Assembly: GCF_900107775.1 (NCBI RefSeq)
Contig: NZ_FNRF01000001.1
Coordinates: forward strand, 186,001-250,000
Direction of reading: 5' to 3'
Length of the DNA: 64,000 bases
DNA from: Xylanibacter ruminicola
GTDB lineage: Bacteria > Bacteroidota > Bacteroidia > Bacteroidales > Bacteroidaceae
A program made the position numbers and the translations under genes. Shown piece after piece: positions 9,555 to 18,086 of the stretch. Numbering within the stretch: position 1 is the first letter of the stretch; every line of letters starts with the position of its first letter. The notes under the pieces are model-generated. The model was not told where the DNA came from, searched no databases, and saw only the letters and a program-made list of their open reading frames with translations.

Positions 9555-9623
9555 CAGTCGAGAAAGAAAATCTTTCCGTTCAAGCGCTTGAAATAGTATC
9601 GAAACAGAATAAAACTCTAAGTT

Positions 9624-10091
9624 ATGGCAGATATCCTGGACGAAACCGACTTGCAGATACTGAAAACACTGCAAAAAAACGCCAAATTGACCACCAAAGA
9701 GCTGGCCGATGCCGTTCATTTAACACCAACCCCCGTCTTTGAGCGTCAGAAACGACTCGAAAGACAGGGGTATATTAAAAAGTATGTGGCTATTCTCGAT
9801 CCCGAGAAATTGGGTCAGGGCTTGCAGGTTTTCTGCAAGGTTAAACTCAAGCATATTAACCACGAGATTGCCGACTCATTTGTTCGTCGCATCCAGCGCA
9901 TACCTGAGGTTACCGAATGCTACAACACCTCGGGTGCCTACGACTACCTTTTAAAGGTACGCGCGCGCGACATGAAACAATACCAGGAATTCGTGCTCAA
10001 CAAACTGGGCGAGATAGAAAGCCTGGCCTCTATCGAGAGCACCTTTGTGATGAGCGAGGTGAAACAAAATTACGGTATCCACATCGGCTGA
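9624..10091 (+). CDS. Lrp/AsnC family transcriptional regulator
   Basis: A 155-residue DNA-binding protein. Residues about 5-65 form the AsnC-type winged helix-turn-helix (LQKNAKLTTKELADAVHLT with PTPVFERQKRLERQG) and residues about 70-150 the RAM ligand-binding domain (VFCKVKLKH, then YNTSGAYDYLLKVRARD). It is normal length for the family. It is divergent from metY with touching promoters, so an effector from amino-acid or sulfur metabolism is likely, but which one cannot be told. No Shine-Dalgarno sequence precedes the ATG. It converges with ohrR, leaving 3 bases between the stops. Confidence 0.92.
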   Translation: MADILDETDLQILKTLQKNAKLTTKELADAVHLTPTPVFERQKRLERQGYIKKYVAILDPEKLGQGLQVFCKVKLKHINHEIADSFVRRIQRIPEVTECYNTSGAYDYLLKVRARDMKQYQEFVLNKLGEIESLASIESTFVMSEVKQNYGIHIG

Positions 10092-10094
10092 ATA

Positions 10095-10538
10095 TTATTT
10101 TTGTCGTAATGTGTTGATGATGGTGTCCAGTTCACCAGCCAACCGCTCATAGTCGTCAAGCTGGAACGGACAAGCACTCAGTTCACGACCCATACCGGCG
10201 GGAATAACCTGATAAGCCTGCTCCTCCATCGCCTTACCTTTCTCGGTAAGCGATACTATCTGCTGGCGCTTATCCTCCTTTCCGCGCTGTCGGGTCACTA
10301 TGCCCAGTTTCTCCATACGCTGCAGCAGCGGCGTAACGGTGTTAGTCTCCAGCAGCAGTCGGCGTGCAATGTCGTTCACAGGTTGGGCGTCCTGCTCCCA
10401 CAGTACCATCATTACCAGATACTGCGGATAGGTAATACCCAGCTCATTCAGCAGAGGCGTATAAGCCTGAGTTATTAAACGTGTAGCCGTATACAAACGG
10501 AAGCAGACTTGATTATCGAGTCGTAATTCTTCGTGCAT
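10095..10538 (-). CDS. ohrR: OhrR-type MarR family organic peroxide sensor
   Basis: A 147-residue winged-helix repressor. The N-terminus LDNQVCFRLYTATR carries Cys12, the position of the peroxide-reactive cysteine of OhrR proteins. A second cysteine, Cys123 (LSACPF), lies roughly where two-cysteine OhrR proteins have their resolving residue. The recognition helix region is ARRLLLETNTVTPLLQRMEKLG (starting about residue 58, written here to 22 positions only as a location) with the wing RQRGKEDKRQ. It lies 22 bases downstream of a glutathione peroxidase gene and shares its promoter, which is decorated with ATCGCnnGCGAT sites. The natural model is autoregulated peroxide-induced expression of gpx-ohrR. 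Confidence 0.88.
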   Translation of the reverse strand: MHEELRLDNQVCFRLYTATRLITQAYTPLLNELGITYPQYLVMMVLWEQDAQPVNDIARRLLLETNTVTPLLQRMEKLGIVTRQRGKEDKRQQIVSLTEKGKAMEEQAYQVIPAGMGRELSACPFQLDDYERLAGELDTIINTLRQK

Positions 10539-10560
10539 ATTTTTTATTTTTAATTTTCAA

Positions 10561-11106
10561 TTAACCAAGCATGGCCTCAATGTCCTTCTCAAAGTCAGCG
10601 GGCTCGGTAGTAGGTGCATAGCGCTTAATGGTATCACCGTCTTTCGAAATCAGGAACTTGGTGAAATTCCACTTAATATCGCTGTCCTTCTCTACACTCT
10701 TGCTGATGGTTTTGAAGAGAGCCTTGGCAGCCTTGGCCTTTAAACCTTTATACTCCTCGGTGGGAGCCTGTGTCTTCAGATACTCAAAAATAGGATCTGC
10801 AGCAGCACCATTCACATCAATCTTCTTCATAATCTGGAAGGTAACGCCGTAGTTCAACTGGCAGAACTCGCTAATCTCGCTGTCGGTACCTGGATCCTGC
10901 TCCTTAAACTGGTTGCAGGGAAAACCGATAACCACCAGTCCCTGATCCTTATACTTCTGGTTCAACGCCTCCAATCCTTCGAACTGAGGGGTGAATCCGC
11001 ACTTGCTGGCTGTGTTAACTACCAGCAACACCTTTCCCTGGAACTCAGAGAAATCAATCTCCTTACCTTTGCTCGTCAGAGCCTTGAAATCATAAATCTT
11101 ACTCAT
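10561..11106 (-). CDS. Glutathione peroxidase family protein (thiol peroxidase)
   Basis: A 181-residue cytoplasmic protein of the GPx fold. [21 protein letters not shown] holds the peroxidatic Cys near residue 36 (Cys, not selenocysteine) and [15 protein letters not shown] the conserved Gln and the second Cys near residue 64; WNFTKFLIS carries the catalytic Trp/Asn. Bacterial Cys-GPx enzymes usually reduce hydroperoxides with thioredoxin. ATG at 11106 is selected because upstream in-frame residues cover the promoter and operator. It is the first gene of an operon with ohrR, and two predicted OhrR-like sites overlap its promoter. Confidence 0.93.
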   Translation of the reverse strand: MSKIYDFKALTSKGKEIDFSEFQGKVLLVVNTASKCGFTPQFEGLEALNQKYKDQGLVVIGFPCNQFKEQDPGTDSEISEFCQLNYGVTFQIMKKIDVNGAAADPIFEYLKTQAPTEEYKGLKAKAAKALFKTISKSVEKDSDIKWNFTKFLISKDGDTIKRYAPTTEPADFEKDIEAMLG

Positions 11107-11123
11107 ATCATTATTACAATTAT

Positions 11124-11215
11124 ATCGTTTGCGATGCAAAGGTAAGCATAATTATTTATATCGCAAGCGATTTAGTAAAAACTTTAAGAGAGTTTAACTA
11201 TATATCGCTTGCGAT
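11124..11215. promoter_or_regulatory. Three ATCGCnnGCGAT operator-like sites at the gpx-ohrR promoter
   Basis: Sites: 11124-11135 (ATCGTTTGCGAT, one deviation), 11160-11171 (ATCGCAAGCGAT) and 11204-11215 (ATCGCTTGCGAT). Site 2 covers the -33 TTG and site 1 sits just downstream of the -7 box, so binding would block RNA polymerase. Site 3 lies 44 bp further upstream, next to the nitroreductase stop. OhrR is the obvious candidate binder. Confidence 0.75.
11137..11166 (-). promoter_or_regulatory. gpx-ohrR promoter
   Basis: Minus strand TTG (11164-11166), 19 bases, TACCTTTG (11137-11144); start codon about 30 bases downstream. Embedded in the operator-like sites. Confidence 0.8.
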
Positions 11216-11235
11216 ACGTATTTAAAAGTCCTTGA

Positions 11236-11853
11236 TTAGAAGAACTTTACGATATCATCCAGATCGCGTCTGTCGGGGTGTGTGGGCTCTTCGTTTCTGT
11301 AGCCCAAGGCAATCACAGCCATGATAGTCTCGTTCTCGGGGATGTCAAACAGCGCTCTCAGTTGGTCGGCATCGCGCATACCCATAATCAGGGTATCGAA
11401 TCCCATGGCGCGTGCTTTCAATATCAGGTAGCAGTTGCTCAGTCCGTTATCGTAGGCACCCCAGCCTTCGCCTACCTCGTTGGTAGCCTGTCCCTGGAAA
11501 TAGCCCGATTTTCCGCGCTCAAAGGTTGATACAATCAGTACCGGCGCATCGGCCACGCGATCCTTGTTGGCGCCAATCATCTCCATGGCAGCCTTCAGTT
11601 TCTCCTCGCCGATAGCCACATAATACTTCGAAGGCTGCTGGTTAGCCCACGATGGAGCCTCCTGGGTAGCCTTGAGCAGTTCGCGTACTTCGGCCTCCGA
11701 GATTTTCTTCGCTGGGTCGTAGCTACGTACGCTTCTACGGGTGGTTAAAACTTCGTCGAACGATACCGACGGCTCTGTGTTGGTGTTGTCATTATGGCAA
11801 CTGGTTAAAGCAAGCAGCACTGTGGCTGCACCTAATAAAAACTTTTTTGTCAT
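11236..11853 (-). CDS. Nitroreductase family lipoprotein
   Basis: A 205-residue protein. The first 19 residues (MTKKFLLGAATVLLALTSC) are a lipoprotein signal with Cys19 as the lipidation site. The mature part is a nitroreductase fold: TTRRSVRSYDPAKKISE contains the FMN-binding Arg pair, EAPSWANQQPSKYYV follows, and GMRDADQLRALFDIPENE and VIALGYRNEEP end the fold. These enzymes are normally cytoplasmic FMN/NAD(P)H enzymes, so export as a lipoprotein is unusual and leaves its electron donor unclear. It is followed downstream by the gpx-ohrR operon on the same strand. An inverted repeat lies in its promoter region. Confidence 0.88.
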   Translation of the reverse strand: MTKKFLLGAATVLLALTSCHNDNTNTEPSVSFDEVLTTRRSVRSYDPAKKISEAEVRELLKATQEAPSWANQQPSKYYVAIGEEKLKAAMEMIGANKDRVADAPVLIVSTFERGKSGYFQGQATNEVGEGWGAYDNGLSNCYLILKARAMGFDTLIMGMRDADQLRALFDIPENETIMAVIALGYRNEEPTHPDRRDLDDIVKFF

Positions 11854-11871
11854 TGGTTGTTGTTATTAAAA

Positions 11872-11921
11872 ATTACTATCTTCATAACCACTGTTTTTAT
11901 TGTGGCTACAAAGATAGTAAT
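11872..11921. repeat. 11-bp inverted repeat in the nitroreductase promoter region
   Basis: ATTACTATCTT (11872-11882) and its exact reverse complement AAGATAGTAAT (11911-11921) flank a 28-bp segment that itself contains CCAC/GTGG arms. The right arm contains the minus-strand -7 box TATCTTTG (with the next base pair). A regulator site or cruciform is possible. Confidence 0.65.
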
Positions 11922-11961
11922 AATTCTTTAACGCCGCATCATTTGGGCGTCGTTTTTAATC

Positions 11962-13317
11962 TTATTTTTGAAATAACCGGGCGATAGTGGCTGCCTGCTG
12001 AATGCGGTTACCCATGCCGATACCATCGCGCAGATTACCAGCTATAATCAGTCCAGGGTACTGCTGCTGTATGGCCTCCACCGCCTTGAAACGCTCGCCA
12101 CTATCCACACCATACTGCGGGATGGCATGCTCATGACGGAAGATACGTATCATGTCGGGCTCTACGTTCATAGGATATTTCAGCATGCTGTGGAAAGCCT
12201 CACGTACCATCGAGCGTATCTCGGCATCGCTCTTCTGCAGATAGTCGGTATGTCGGGCGCCACCCATAAAGTACGAGTACAGTGCTCCACCCTCGGGCGC
12301 ACGCTGCACAAAGCAGGCCGAAGGGAACAAGATACCCAGCACCTGCTTCTGCTCCTTGCTGGGCACCAGTCCGCCAAAGGCCGCATAGTCGATACCGCTA
12401 GTGTTCTTAATGCCCACACACACCTGTATGATAGGTGCATAGTAAAGCATGCTGATAGGCGCCATCTGCTCCTGCGCCACAAAGGGCAGCAACGCTGGCA
12501 AGGCATAGGCACCCACGGTGGTAATCACATGGTTGCAGTGTATCTCCTCGGTACCGTTGTTATAGCGTATCAGCCATTTGTGGTCGCCATCGGGCATCAC
12601 TGTGATAACCTGTGCGCCTGTCACGATGTCGAGTCCCTCGGCCAGTGCCTCTACCAAATTCTGCAGACCGCCAAAGGCCGAGAACACCTTCTTGGTAGCC
12701 AGACGGTCGCGCTCGCTCTTAGGCTCCTTGGCCTTAGCAATGGCACCACGCACAAAACTGCCGTAGTTGGCCTCTAAGTTATAAAGCTTAGGCAGTGCAT
12801 AGCGGGTAGTCAGCTTCATCGGATCACCGGCATACACACCCGACACAAACGGATCAACGGCATACTCGTAGAACGAGCGTCCCAGTCGGCGCTGTGCCAG
12901 TGCACCTACAGGTTCATCAGGGTCGGTACCCTTCTTACGCCAGGGCTCACCCAGAATGCGGAACTTATCCTTCAGTGTAAACAAGGGGGTACTGATAGCT
13001 GCAGGCAGACTGGCAGGCAAAGCATGAAACTCACTGCCTTTCCATATCAAGCGACGCTTCGACGATTCACAGGCTGTCTCCATTTGGCAGCGTCCCTCCA
13101 GATCACGGAACAACTCAGTTACCTCGGGAAACGATACCACGCCTGTGTTAGGACCACTCTCGAACGTAAAGCCATCCTCGTTGTGTGTGGCTATCTGTCC
13201 ACCTATGCGGTTCTGCTTTTCCAGCACCAGCACATCGCGGCCCATCTTTTTCAGGTTAAAGGCAGTGCTCAGTCCAGTCAGTCCGGCACCTATCACTACT
13301 ATATCACGTTTTTGCAT
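11962..13317 (-). CDS. hemG: Protoporphyrinogen oxidase (HemY-type)
   Basis: A 451-residue FAD enzyme that oxidises protoporphyrinogen IX (or coproporphyrinogen in some lineages) in heme synthesis. The dinucleotide-binding motif GAGLTGLS starts at residue 11, and EKQNRIGGQIATHNEDG continues the FAD site. LQNLVEALAEGLD and the C-terminal NLRDGIGMGNRIQQAATIA match the family. It begins 2 bases after the hemN stop, so the two genes are translated from one mRNA started at 14690. Length is typical. The family is usually associated with oxygen as acceptor, although its partner HemN works without oxygen. Confidence 0.9.
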   Translation of the reverse strand: MQKRDIVVIGAGLTGLSTAFNLKKMGRDVLVLEKQNRIGGQIATHNEDGFTFESGPNTGVVSFPEVTELFRDLEGRCQMETACESSKRRLIWKGSEFHALPASLPAAISTPLFTLKDKFRILGEPWRKKGTDPDEPVGALAQRRLGRSFYEYAVDPFVSGVYAGDPMKLTTRYALPKLYNLEANYGSFVRGAIAKAKEPKSERDRLATKKVFSAFGGLQNLVEALAEGLDIVTGAQVITVMPDGDHKWLIRYNNGTEEIHCNHVITTVGAYALPALLPFVAQEQMAPISMLYYAPIIQVCVGIKNTSGIDYAAFGGLVPSKEQKQVLGILFPSACFVQRAPEGGALYSYFMGGARHTDYLQKSDAEIRSMVREAFHSMLKYPMNVEPDMIRIFRHEHAIPQYGVDSGERFKAVEAIQQQYPGLIIAGNLRDGIGMGNRIQQAATIARLFQK

Positions 13318-13319
13318 TG

Positions 13320-14684
13320 TTATATCGGTTTTGAGAATTGTTTGTCGTTATGAGCCATCAGTGGGTCGAGTGCAGCAGCCACGCAGCGCACAAACGGGCG
13401 TCCACAGGTGTTCACCTCAATATGGTCGTTGTCAAAGCGCAACAGTCCGTCGGCCTGCATCTCGCTGAACGTCGTCTCGTTGTAGTCACAGGCCTCGCGC
13501 ACCTCAGCGGCACTCACACCCAGGTGTGCAGCTACATCGTTCCAGTTCAGGGTGTAGTTACACATCAGCGTCTCAACCACCTGGCGCACCAGCTTTTCCT
13601 GTGGGGTAAGATGATAGCCGCGTGAAATGTAGAGCTGACCACTGTTCAGCGTTTCGATATACGTGTTGATGTCGCGACCGTTCTGGGCATAGCAGTCGTC
13701 CAGCTGACTGATACCCGTTACACCAAAGGCATACACCTGCGCCGTTGTACGACGTGTGCAGTAGCCCTGGAAGTTACGGTGCAGCTGTCCCTTGCCAAGT
13801 GCCACAGCCAGTTCGTCATCGGGCAGCACAAAATGGTCCAGACCTATGGGCTGATAGCCGGCCGCTGTCAGCACCTCGGCAGCCGCTTCGTACATGCCGT
13901 TCTTCTCCTGGTTGGCAGGCAGTCCCACCTTATCCAGTATCTGCTGTCGTGGGAACAGCTTTGGCAGATGTGCATACGAGAAAGTAACCAGTCGATCGGG
14001 TCGCCATGCAGCCGCCTGCTCGATGGTGTTACGGAACGACTCGATGGTTTGCAGAGGCAATCCATACAGGAAGTCGAGATTCACCGTTGCCCCACTCTCG
14101 TGCAGCATCTCAAGAATCTCACCCACAGGCATCATCGACTCACGTCGGTTCACCACCTTCAGCACCTCGGGACGCAAGTCCTGCACACCCAGACTATAGC
14201 GTGTAAAACCGCATGCAGCAAGCTGCTGCCAGTCGTTGGCATCCAGATAACCGGGATGGCACTCGATGGCAATCTCGGGGCGCTCAATGGTAGGCGCTAT
14301 CGATAGCAGGTGCTCGTTCAGTTCCTTAATCATGGCAATGGGCAATGCCGTAGGACTGCCGCCGCCATAGTGTATCTGCGAAATCTGTCGACCGTCGCTA
14401 ATGTGCTTAGCCACCAGGTCGATCTCCTTGTGCAGAGCCTCTACATACGCCTTTACCACCTCGGGCTTAGCCTGAGGATACGAGTTGCAGCCGCAGTAAT
14501 GGCACAAGTGCCTGCAGAAGGGGATATGCAGGTAGAATGATATCTGATTTTGTCGGGCCTCGTTACTCTGATCAACCATCGTCAGATAATCGGCCTCGGT
14601 AAAGTTACTAAAGTAATTAGCCGGTGGATAGCTGGTGTATCTCGGCACCGGACGGTTATACTTCTCTATGATGTCTGTTTGCAT
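13320..14684 (-). CDS. hemN: Oxygen-independent coproporphyrinogen III oxidase (radical SAM)
   Basis: A 454-residue radical SAM enzyme that decarboxylates two propionates of coproporphyrinogen III. The cluster motif is in HIPFCRHLCHYCGC: Cys57, Cys61 and Cys64. The preceding YNRPVPRYTSYPPA is characteristic of true HemN rather than HemW, and IHYGGGSPTAL (near residue 108) is the SAM-binding segment. ATG at 14684 is only 5 bases from the predicted -7 box, so the message should be almost leaderless; an upstream in-frame ORF extension would overlap the promoter. It is the first gene of hemN-hemG. Confidence 0.95.
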   Translation of the reverse strand: MQTDIIEKYNRPVPRYTSYPPANYFSNFTEADYLTMVDQSNEARQNQISFYLHIPFCRHLCHYCGCNSYPQAKPEVVKAYVEALHKEIDLVAKHISDGRQISQIHYGGGSPTALPIAMIKELNEHLLSIAPTIERPEIAIECHPGYLDANDWQQLAACGFTRYSLGVQDLRPEVLKVVNRRESMMPVGEILEMLHESGATVNLDFLYGLPLQTIESFRNTIEQAAAWRPDRLVTFSYAHLPKLFPRQQILDKVGLPANQEKNGMYEAAAEVLTAAGYQPIGLDHFVLPDDELAVALGKGQLHRNFQGYCTRRTTAQVYAFGVTGISQLDDCYAQNGRDINTYIETLNSGQLYISRGYHLTPQEKLVRQVVETLMCNYTLNWNDVAAHLGVSAAEVREACDYNETTFSEMQADGLLRFDNDHIEVNTCGRPFVRCVAAALDPLMAHNDKQFSKPI

Positions 14685-14689
14685 GGGTG

Positions 14690-14720
14690 CAAAGGTACTA
14701 CATTCCGCTGGCTCACACAA
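14690..14720 (-). promoter_or_regulatory. hemN-hemG promoter, 5 bases from ATG
   Basis: Minus strand TTG (14718-14720), 20 bases, TACCTTTG (14690-14697), then CACCC and ATG. Predicted transcription start falls at or next to the start codon. Confidence 0.78.
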
Positions 14721-14737
14721 TCCCTATTTATATGGAT

Positions 14738-15601
14738 TTACAGTTTAAAATGACTTTTACGGTATTGCTGTGGCGTCATGCCCGAGTTTTTCTTGAAGAT
14801 GCGGTTAAAGTACGAGTAGTCGTCGTAGCCTAACGCATCGGCTATACGGTTCACGGCCATGTTGGTGGTTACCAGTGTCAGCTCGGCCTTCTCCAGCTTG
14901 CGCTTGGTAATAAAGGCATTGGGTGTTTCGCCCGTTTCGTGCTTAAACACACGTATGAAATGATCCTTCGACATACAGGCCTTTTCGGCCAGCTGCTCTA
15001 TGTCGAGCCTGTCGCCGATGTGCTTGCGTATATAGGCCAGCGTCAGCTGTATGCGGTCGTCCCTCACATCGGCCTTGGGCTTGGCATACTTCAGGAATCG
15101 CGACATCAGGATGTACAGGATACCACGACTCTCCACCTTATCGCATAACGGACGGCGCTGATTCAGTTCCAGGTTACTAATCAGCGTCTGGTGGTTATCG
15201 TACGCTTCGGGGTCCGACTGCTGCAGTTTCAAGAATGGGTTGATAAAGCACAGGCGCCTTACCAGTTCCAGATCGCCTGGTGCCGCTTTCACCTCCACGG
15301 GATAGTCCCATTGGTCCAGTATGCTCATATCGCTGTGCATATCCTCGTAGATATGTATATAATAATGTGAGAACGGTGCATCGCAGATATAGCTATGCAT
15401 GGTATAGGCTGGTATAAAATACAGATGGTTAGGTATCAGCGTATAAACACCCGACGGCATCTCAACCTGCGCCGTACCATCGGTAACGTAATACAGGCGC
15501 GCAAACGGACTGCGCACATTTTTCCAGTTCCAGTCGGCCATATGGTCGGCCAGTCCTACGTTCAGGGTCAGTAAGTGAAGTTTGTCTATAGGATAGTTCA
15601 T
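14738..15601 (-). CDS. AraC family transcriptional regulator (probable fucose operon activator)
   Basis: A 287-residue protein with an N-terminal cupin-like sensing domain (about 1-165; SGVYTLIPNHLYFIPAYTMHSY is its beta core) and a C-terminal double helix-turn-helix (about 185-287; LAEKACMSKDHFIRVFKHET, then ADALGYDDYSYFNRIFKK). It is divergent from the mutarotase-fucI-fucosidase operon, sharing a 247-bp intergenic region that contains a pair of direct repeats 21 bp apart. This suggests a sugar-responsive activator, probably for fucose. That link is inferred from position only. It ends 54 bases before hemN. Confidence 0.9.
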   Translation of the reverse strand: MNYPIDKLHLLTLNVGLADHMADWNWKNVRSPFARLYYVTDGTAQVEMPSGVYTLIPNHLYFIPAYTMHSYICDAPFSHYYIHIYEDMHSDMSILDQWDYPVEVKAAPGDLELVRRLCFINPFLKLQQSDPEAYDNHQTLISNLELNQRRPLCDKVESRGILYILMSRFLKYAKPKADVRDDRIQLTLAYIRKHIGDRLDIEQLAEKACMSKDHFIRVFKHETGETPNAFITKRKLEKAELTLVTTNMAVNRIADALGYDDYSYFNRIFKKNSGMTPQQYRKSHFKL

Positions 15602-15697
15602 AACTAAATGGTTATAGCGTTTCGTTTACAAAGTAACAACATTTATTTTAATTATACAACAAATTTCAAGTTTTTTTCAGTGCCGATTCGAAAACGA

Positions 15698-15726
15698 GCT
15701 ATAAAATATCGATAAAGTGCTATAAA
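15698..15726. promoter_or_regulatory. Direct repeats 21 bp apart (AraC site candidate)
   Basis: GCTATAAA at 15698-15705 and again at 15719-15726: two same-orientation copies exactly 21 bp (two helical turns) apart, the geometry bound by AraC proteins. They lie about 65 bp upstream of the fucose operon -33 element. Confidence 0.55.
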
Positions 15727-15791
15727 TCTGAAACAAAATTAACTTTTTACCATTCTGCCGTCGATTTCCTCTAAAAAAACACGTTTGTTGA

Positions 15792-15822
15792 TTGGTGTAT
15801 TTAAAATTATTCCTTAACTTTG
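15792..15822 (+). promoter_or_regulatory. Fucose operon promoter
   Basis: TTG (15792-15794), 20 bases, TAACTTTG (15815-15822), followed by a 26-base leader to the mutarotase ATG. Confidence 0.8.
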
Positions 15823-15848
15823 CGCCGACAAAAAAGAAAACTACGATA

Positions 15849-16244
15849 ATGGACGAGAAAATTTTAGGTTACAAATGCAAGACTTACAGCATGCCCGTAA
15901 AAAGGTATTGTCAAACGATGGATCTTAAAAACGATCCAGAGCTGATAGCCAAGTACAAGGAGGCGCACGACCGCCTGCATGCCTGGCCCGAAATCTTAGC
16001 AGGTATCCGTGAGGTGGGCATCCTCGAGATGGAGCTCTACATCCTGGATAACCGCCTGTTTATGATTGTAGAAACCCCACTGGATTTTGATTGGGACAGC
16101 GCCATGGCCCGCCTGGCCACCCTGCCCCGCCAAGCCGAATGGGAAGATTACGTAGCCATGTTCCAGGCCTGCAAGCCAGGCAGTACTTCCGACGAGAAGT
16201 GGCGCATGATGGACCGCATGTTTTATCTTTATGATCATGAATAA
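15849..16244 (+). CDS. L-rhamnose mutarotase family protein (sugar mutarotase of fucose operon)
   Basis: A 131-residue protein of the RhaM/DUF718 fold, shown by [19 protein letters not shown], the [22 protein letters not shown] segment and [15 protein letters not shown]. These proteins interconvert alpha and beta anomers of a 6-deoxyhexose. Because the next gene is L-fucose isomerase, with a 14-bp overlap, the substrate is more likely L-fucose than L-rhamnose; the usual fucose mutarotase FucU belongs to another family. ATG 15849 is preferred because it follows the promoter at 15815; the longer in-frame version would start inside the promoter. Confidence 0.9.
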   Translation: MDEKILGYKCKTYSMPVKRYCQTMDLKNDPELIAKYKEAHDRLHAWPEILAGIREVGILEMELYILDNRLFMIVETPLDFDWDSAMARLATLPRQAEWEDYVAMFQACKPGSTSDEKWRMMDRMFYLYDHE

Positions 16245-18057
16245 CTATCCTAAAATTGGTATTCGCCCCACCATCGACGGTCGTCAAGGGGGCGTTCGCG
16301 AAAGCCTCGAACAAAAAACAATGGCTTTAGCAAAGGCTGTAGCCCAGCTCATCAGTTCAAACTTGCGTAATGGCGACGGCTCGCCTGTTGAGTGCGTGAT
16401 TGCCGACACGACCATCGGTCGTGTGGCCGAGAGTGCTGCCTGCGCCCAGAAGTTCGAACGTGAGGGTGTTGGTGCCACCATCACCGTTACATCGTGCTGG
16501 TGCTACGGTTCCGAAACCATGGACATGAATCCCCACTACCCTAAGGCTGTCTGGGGCTTTAACGGCACCGAGCGTCCAGGCGCTGTGTATCTGGCTGCCG
16601 TGCTGGCCGCCCACGCCCAGAAGGGGCTGCCTGCCTTTGGCATCTATGGCCACGATGTGCAGGACCTGGATGATAACACCATCCCCGCCGATGTAGCCGA
16701 GAAGTTGCTGCGCTTTGCACGTGCCGCACAGGCCGTAGCCACCATGAAGGGCAAGAGCTACCTCTCGTTAGGAAATACCTGCATGGGTATTGCCGGCAGT
16801 ATCGTTAACGCCGATTTCCTGCAGCAGTACTTGGGCATGCGCACCGAGTACGTATCATTAGTAGAAATTCTGCGCCGTGTTGATTTCGGCATCTTCGATC
16901 CCGACGAGTTCAACAAGGCCATGCAGTGGGTAGAGAAATACTGCAAGCCCCAGGAGGGTCACGATTATAACGAGGATCGCCCGCTGTTCCCCGGCACACC
17001 TATGACCACCTTCAATGGTAAAGGCAAGGGCAAGAACCGTCAGGAGAAGGATGCCGATTGGGAGTTCACCGTTAAGACCATGATGATTATCCGCGACCTG
17101 ATGCACGGCAACCCACGCCTGCTGGAGATGGGCTATAAGGAAGAGGCACTGGGCCACAACGCCATCTTTGGCGGTGTACAGGGTCAGCGCCAGTGGACCG
17201 ATTACAAACCCAACTTCGACTTCCCTGAGTCGATGCTCTGTACCTCGTTCGACTGGAACGGCCGTCGCGAAGCCGATGTGCTGGCCACCGAGAACGATTT
17301 CCTCAACGGCATGTCGATGTTGTTCGGTCACCTGCTCACCAATCGTGGTGTGATGTTCTCCGACATCCGCACCTACTGGAGCCCCGAGGCTGTAGAGCGT
17401 GTGGCAGGCCATCGCCCTGAGGGACAGGCTGCTGGTGGATTCATCCACCTTATCAACAGCGGTGCCACCACACTCGATGCCACAGGTGCCATGACCGATG
17501 CCGATGGAAAGCCCACTATGAAGGAGTTCTGGAATATGACCGATGCCGACGTAGAGGCCTGCCTGAAGGCTACCAGCTGGATGCCAGCCGATCGCGACTA
17601 CTTCCGTGGTGGCGGCTACAGCTCGCACTTCGTTACCAAGGGCGGCATGCCCATGACCATGATGCGTATCAACATGGTACAAGGCTTAGGTCCTGTGCTG
17701 CAGCTGGCCGAAGGCTGGACTGTAGAACTGGATGCCGAAACTCACAACATACTCGACAAGCGTACCGATCCCACCTGGCCTACCACCTGGTTTGTGCCAC
17801 GATTGGACGCTACCAAGGATTGCTTTAAGGATGTGTACAGCGTGATGAACTGCTGGGGCGCCAACCACGGTGCCATCGCCTACGGCCATATCGGTGCCGA
17901 CCTGCTCACACTCTGCTCTATCCTGCGCATACCCGTATGCATGCACAACATAGCCGACAAGGACATCTTCCGTCCTGCTGCCTGGAATGCCTTTGGCATG
18001 GACAAGGAGGGCGCCGACTACCGTGCCTGCAAGAATTTTGGTCCGATATACAAATAA
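16231..18057 (+). CDS. fucI: L-fucose isomerase
   Basis: A 608-residue cytoplasmic enzyme that converts L-fucose to L-fuculose with Mn2+. It matches E. coli FucI along its whole length. The metal/catalytic pair is Glu354 in [10 protein letters not shown] and Asp378 in [11 protein letters not shown], with the same spacing as Glu337/Asp361 of E. coli; [12 protein letters not shown] and [15 protein letters not shown] are also conserved. The start at 16231 keeps family length and overlaps the mutarotase by 14 bp; ATG 16237 is an alternative. No fuculokinase or aldolase lies in this window. Confidence 0.97.
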   Translation: MIMNNYPKIGIRPTIDGRQGGVRESLEQKTMALAKAVAQLISSNLRNGDGSPVECVIADTTIGRVAESAACAQKFEREGVGATITVTSCWCYGSETMDMNPHYPKAVWGFNGTERPGAVYLAAVLAAHAQKGLPAFGIYGHDVQDLDDNTIPADVAEKLLRFARAAQAVATMKGKSYLSLGNTCMGIAGSIVNADFLQQYLGMRTEYVSLVEILRRVDFGIFDPDEFNKAMQWVEKYCKPQEGHDYNEDRPLFPGTPMTTFNGKGKGKNRQEKDADWEFTVKTMMIIRDLMHGNPRLLEMGYKEEALGHNAIFGGVQGQRQWTDYKPNFDFPESMLCTSFDWNGRREADVLATENDFLNGMSMLFGHLLTNRGVMFSDIRTYWSPEAVERVAGHRPEGQAAGGFIHLINSGATTLDATGAMTDADGKPTMKEFWNMTDADVEACLKATSWMPADRDYFRGGGYSSHFVTKGGMPMTMMRINMVQGLGPVLQLAEGWTVELDAETHNILDKRTDPTWPTTWFVPRLDATKDCFKDVYSVMNCWGANHGAIAYGHIGADLLTLCSILRIPVCMHNIADKDIFRPAAWNAFGMDKEGADYRACKNFGPIYK

Positions 18058-18086
18058 CAATTCATACTTACGTTTACTAACAATTA

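Noticed and set aside
9446..9623. SAM-type riboswitch in front of metY
   Set aside because: The leader is short and shows no conserved SAM-I or SAM-II structure; a promoter pair with an Lrp gene explains the region.
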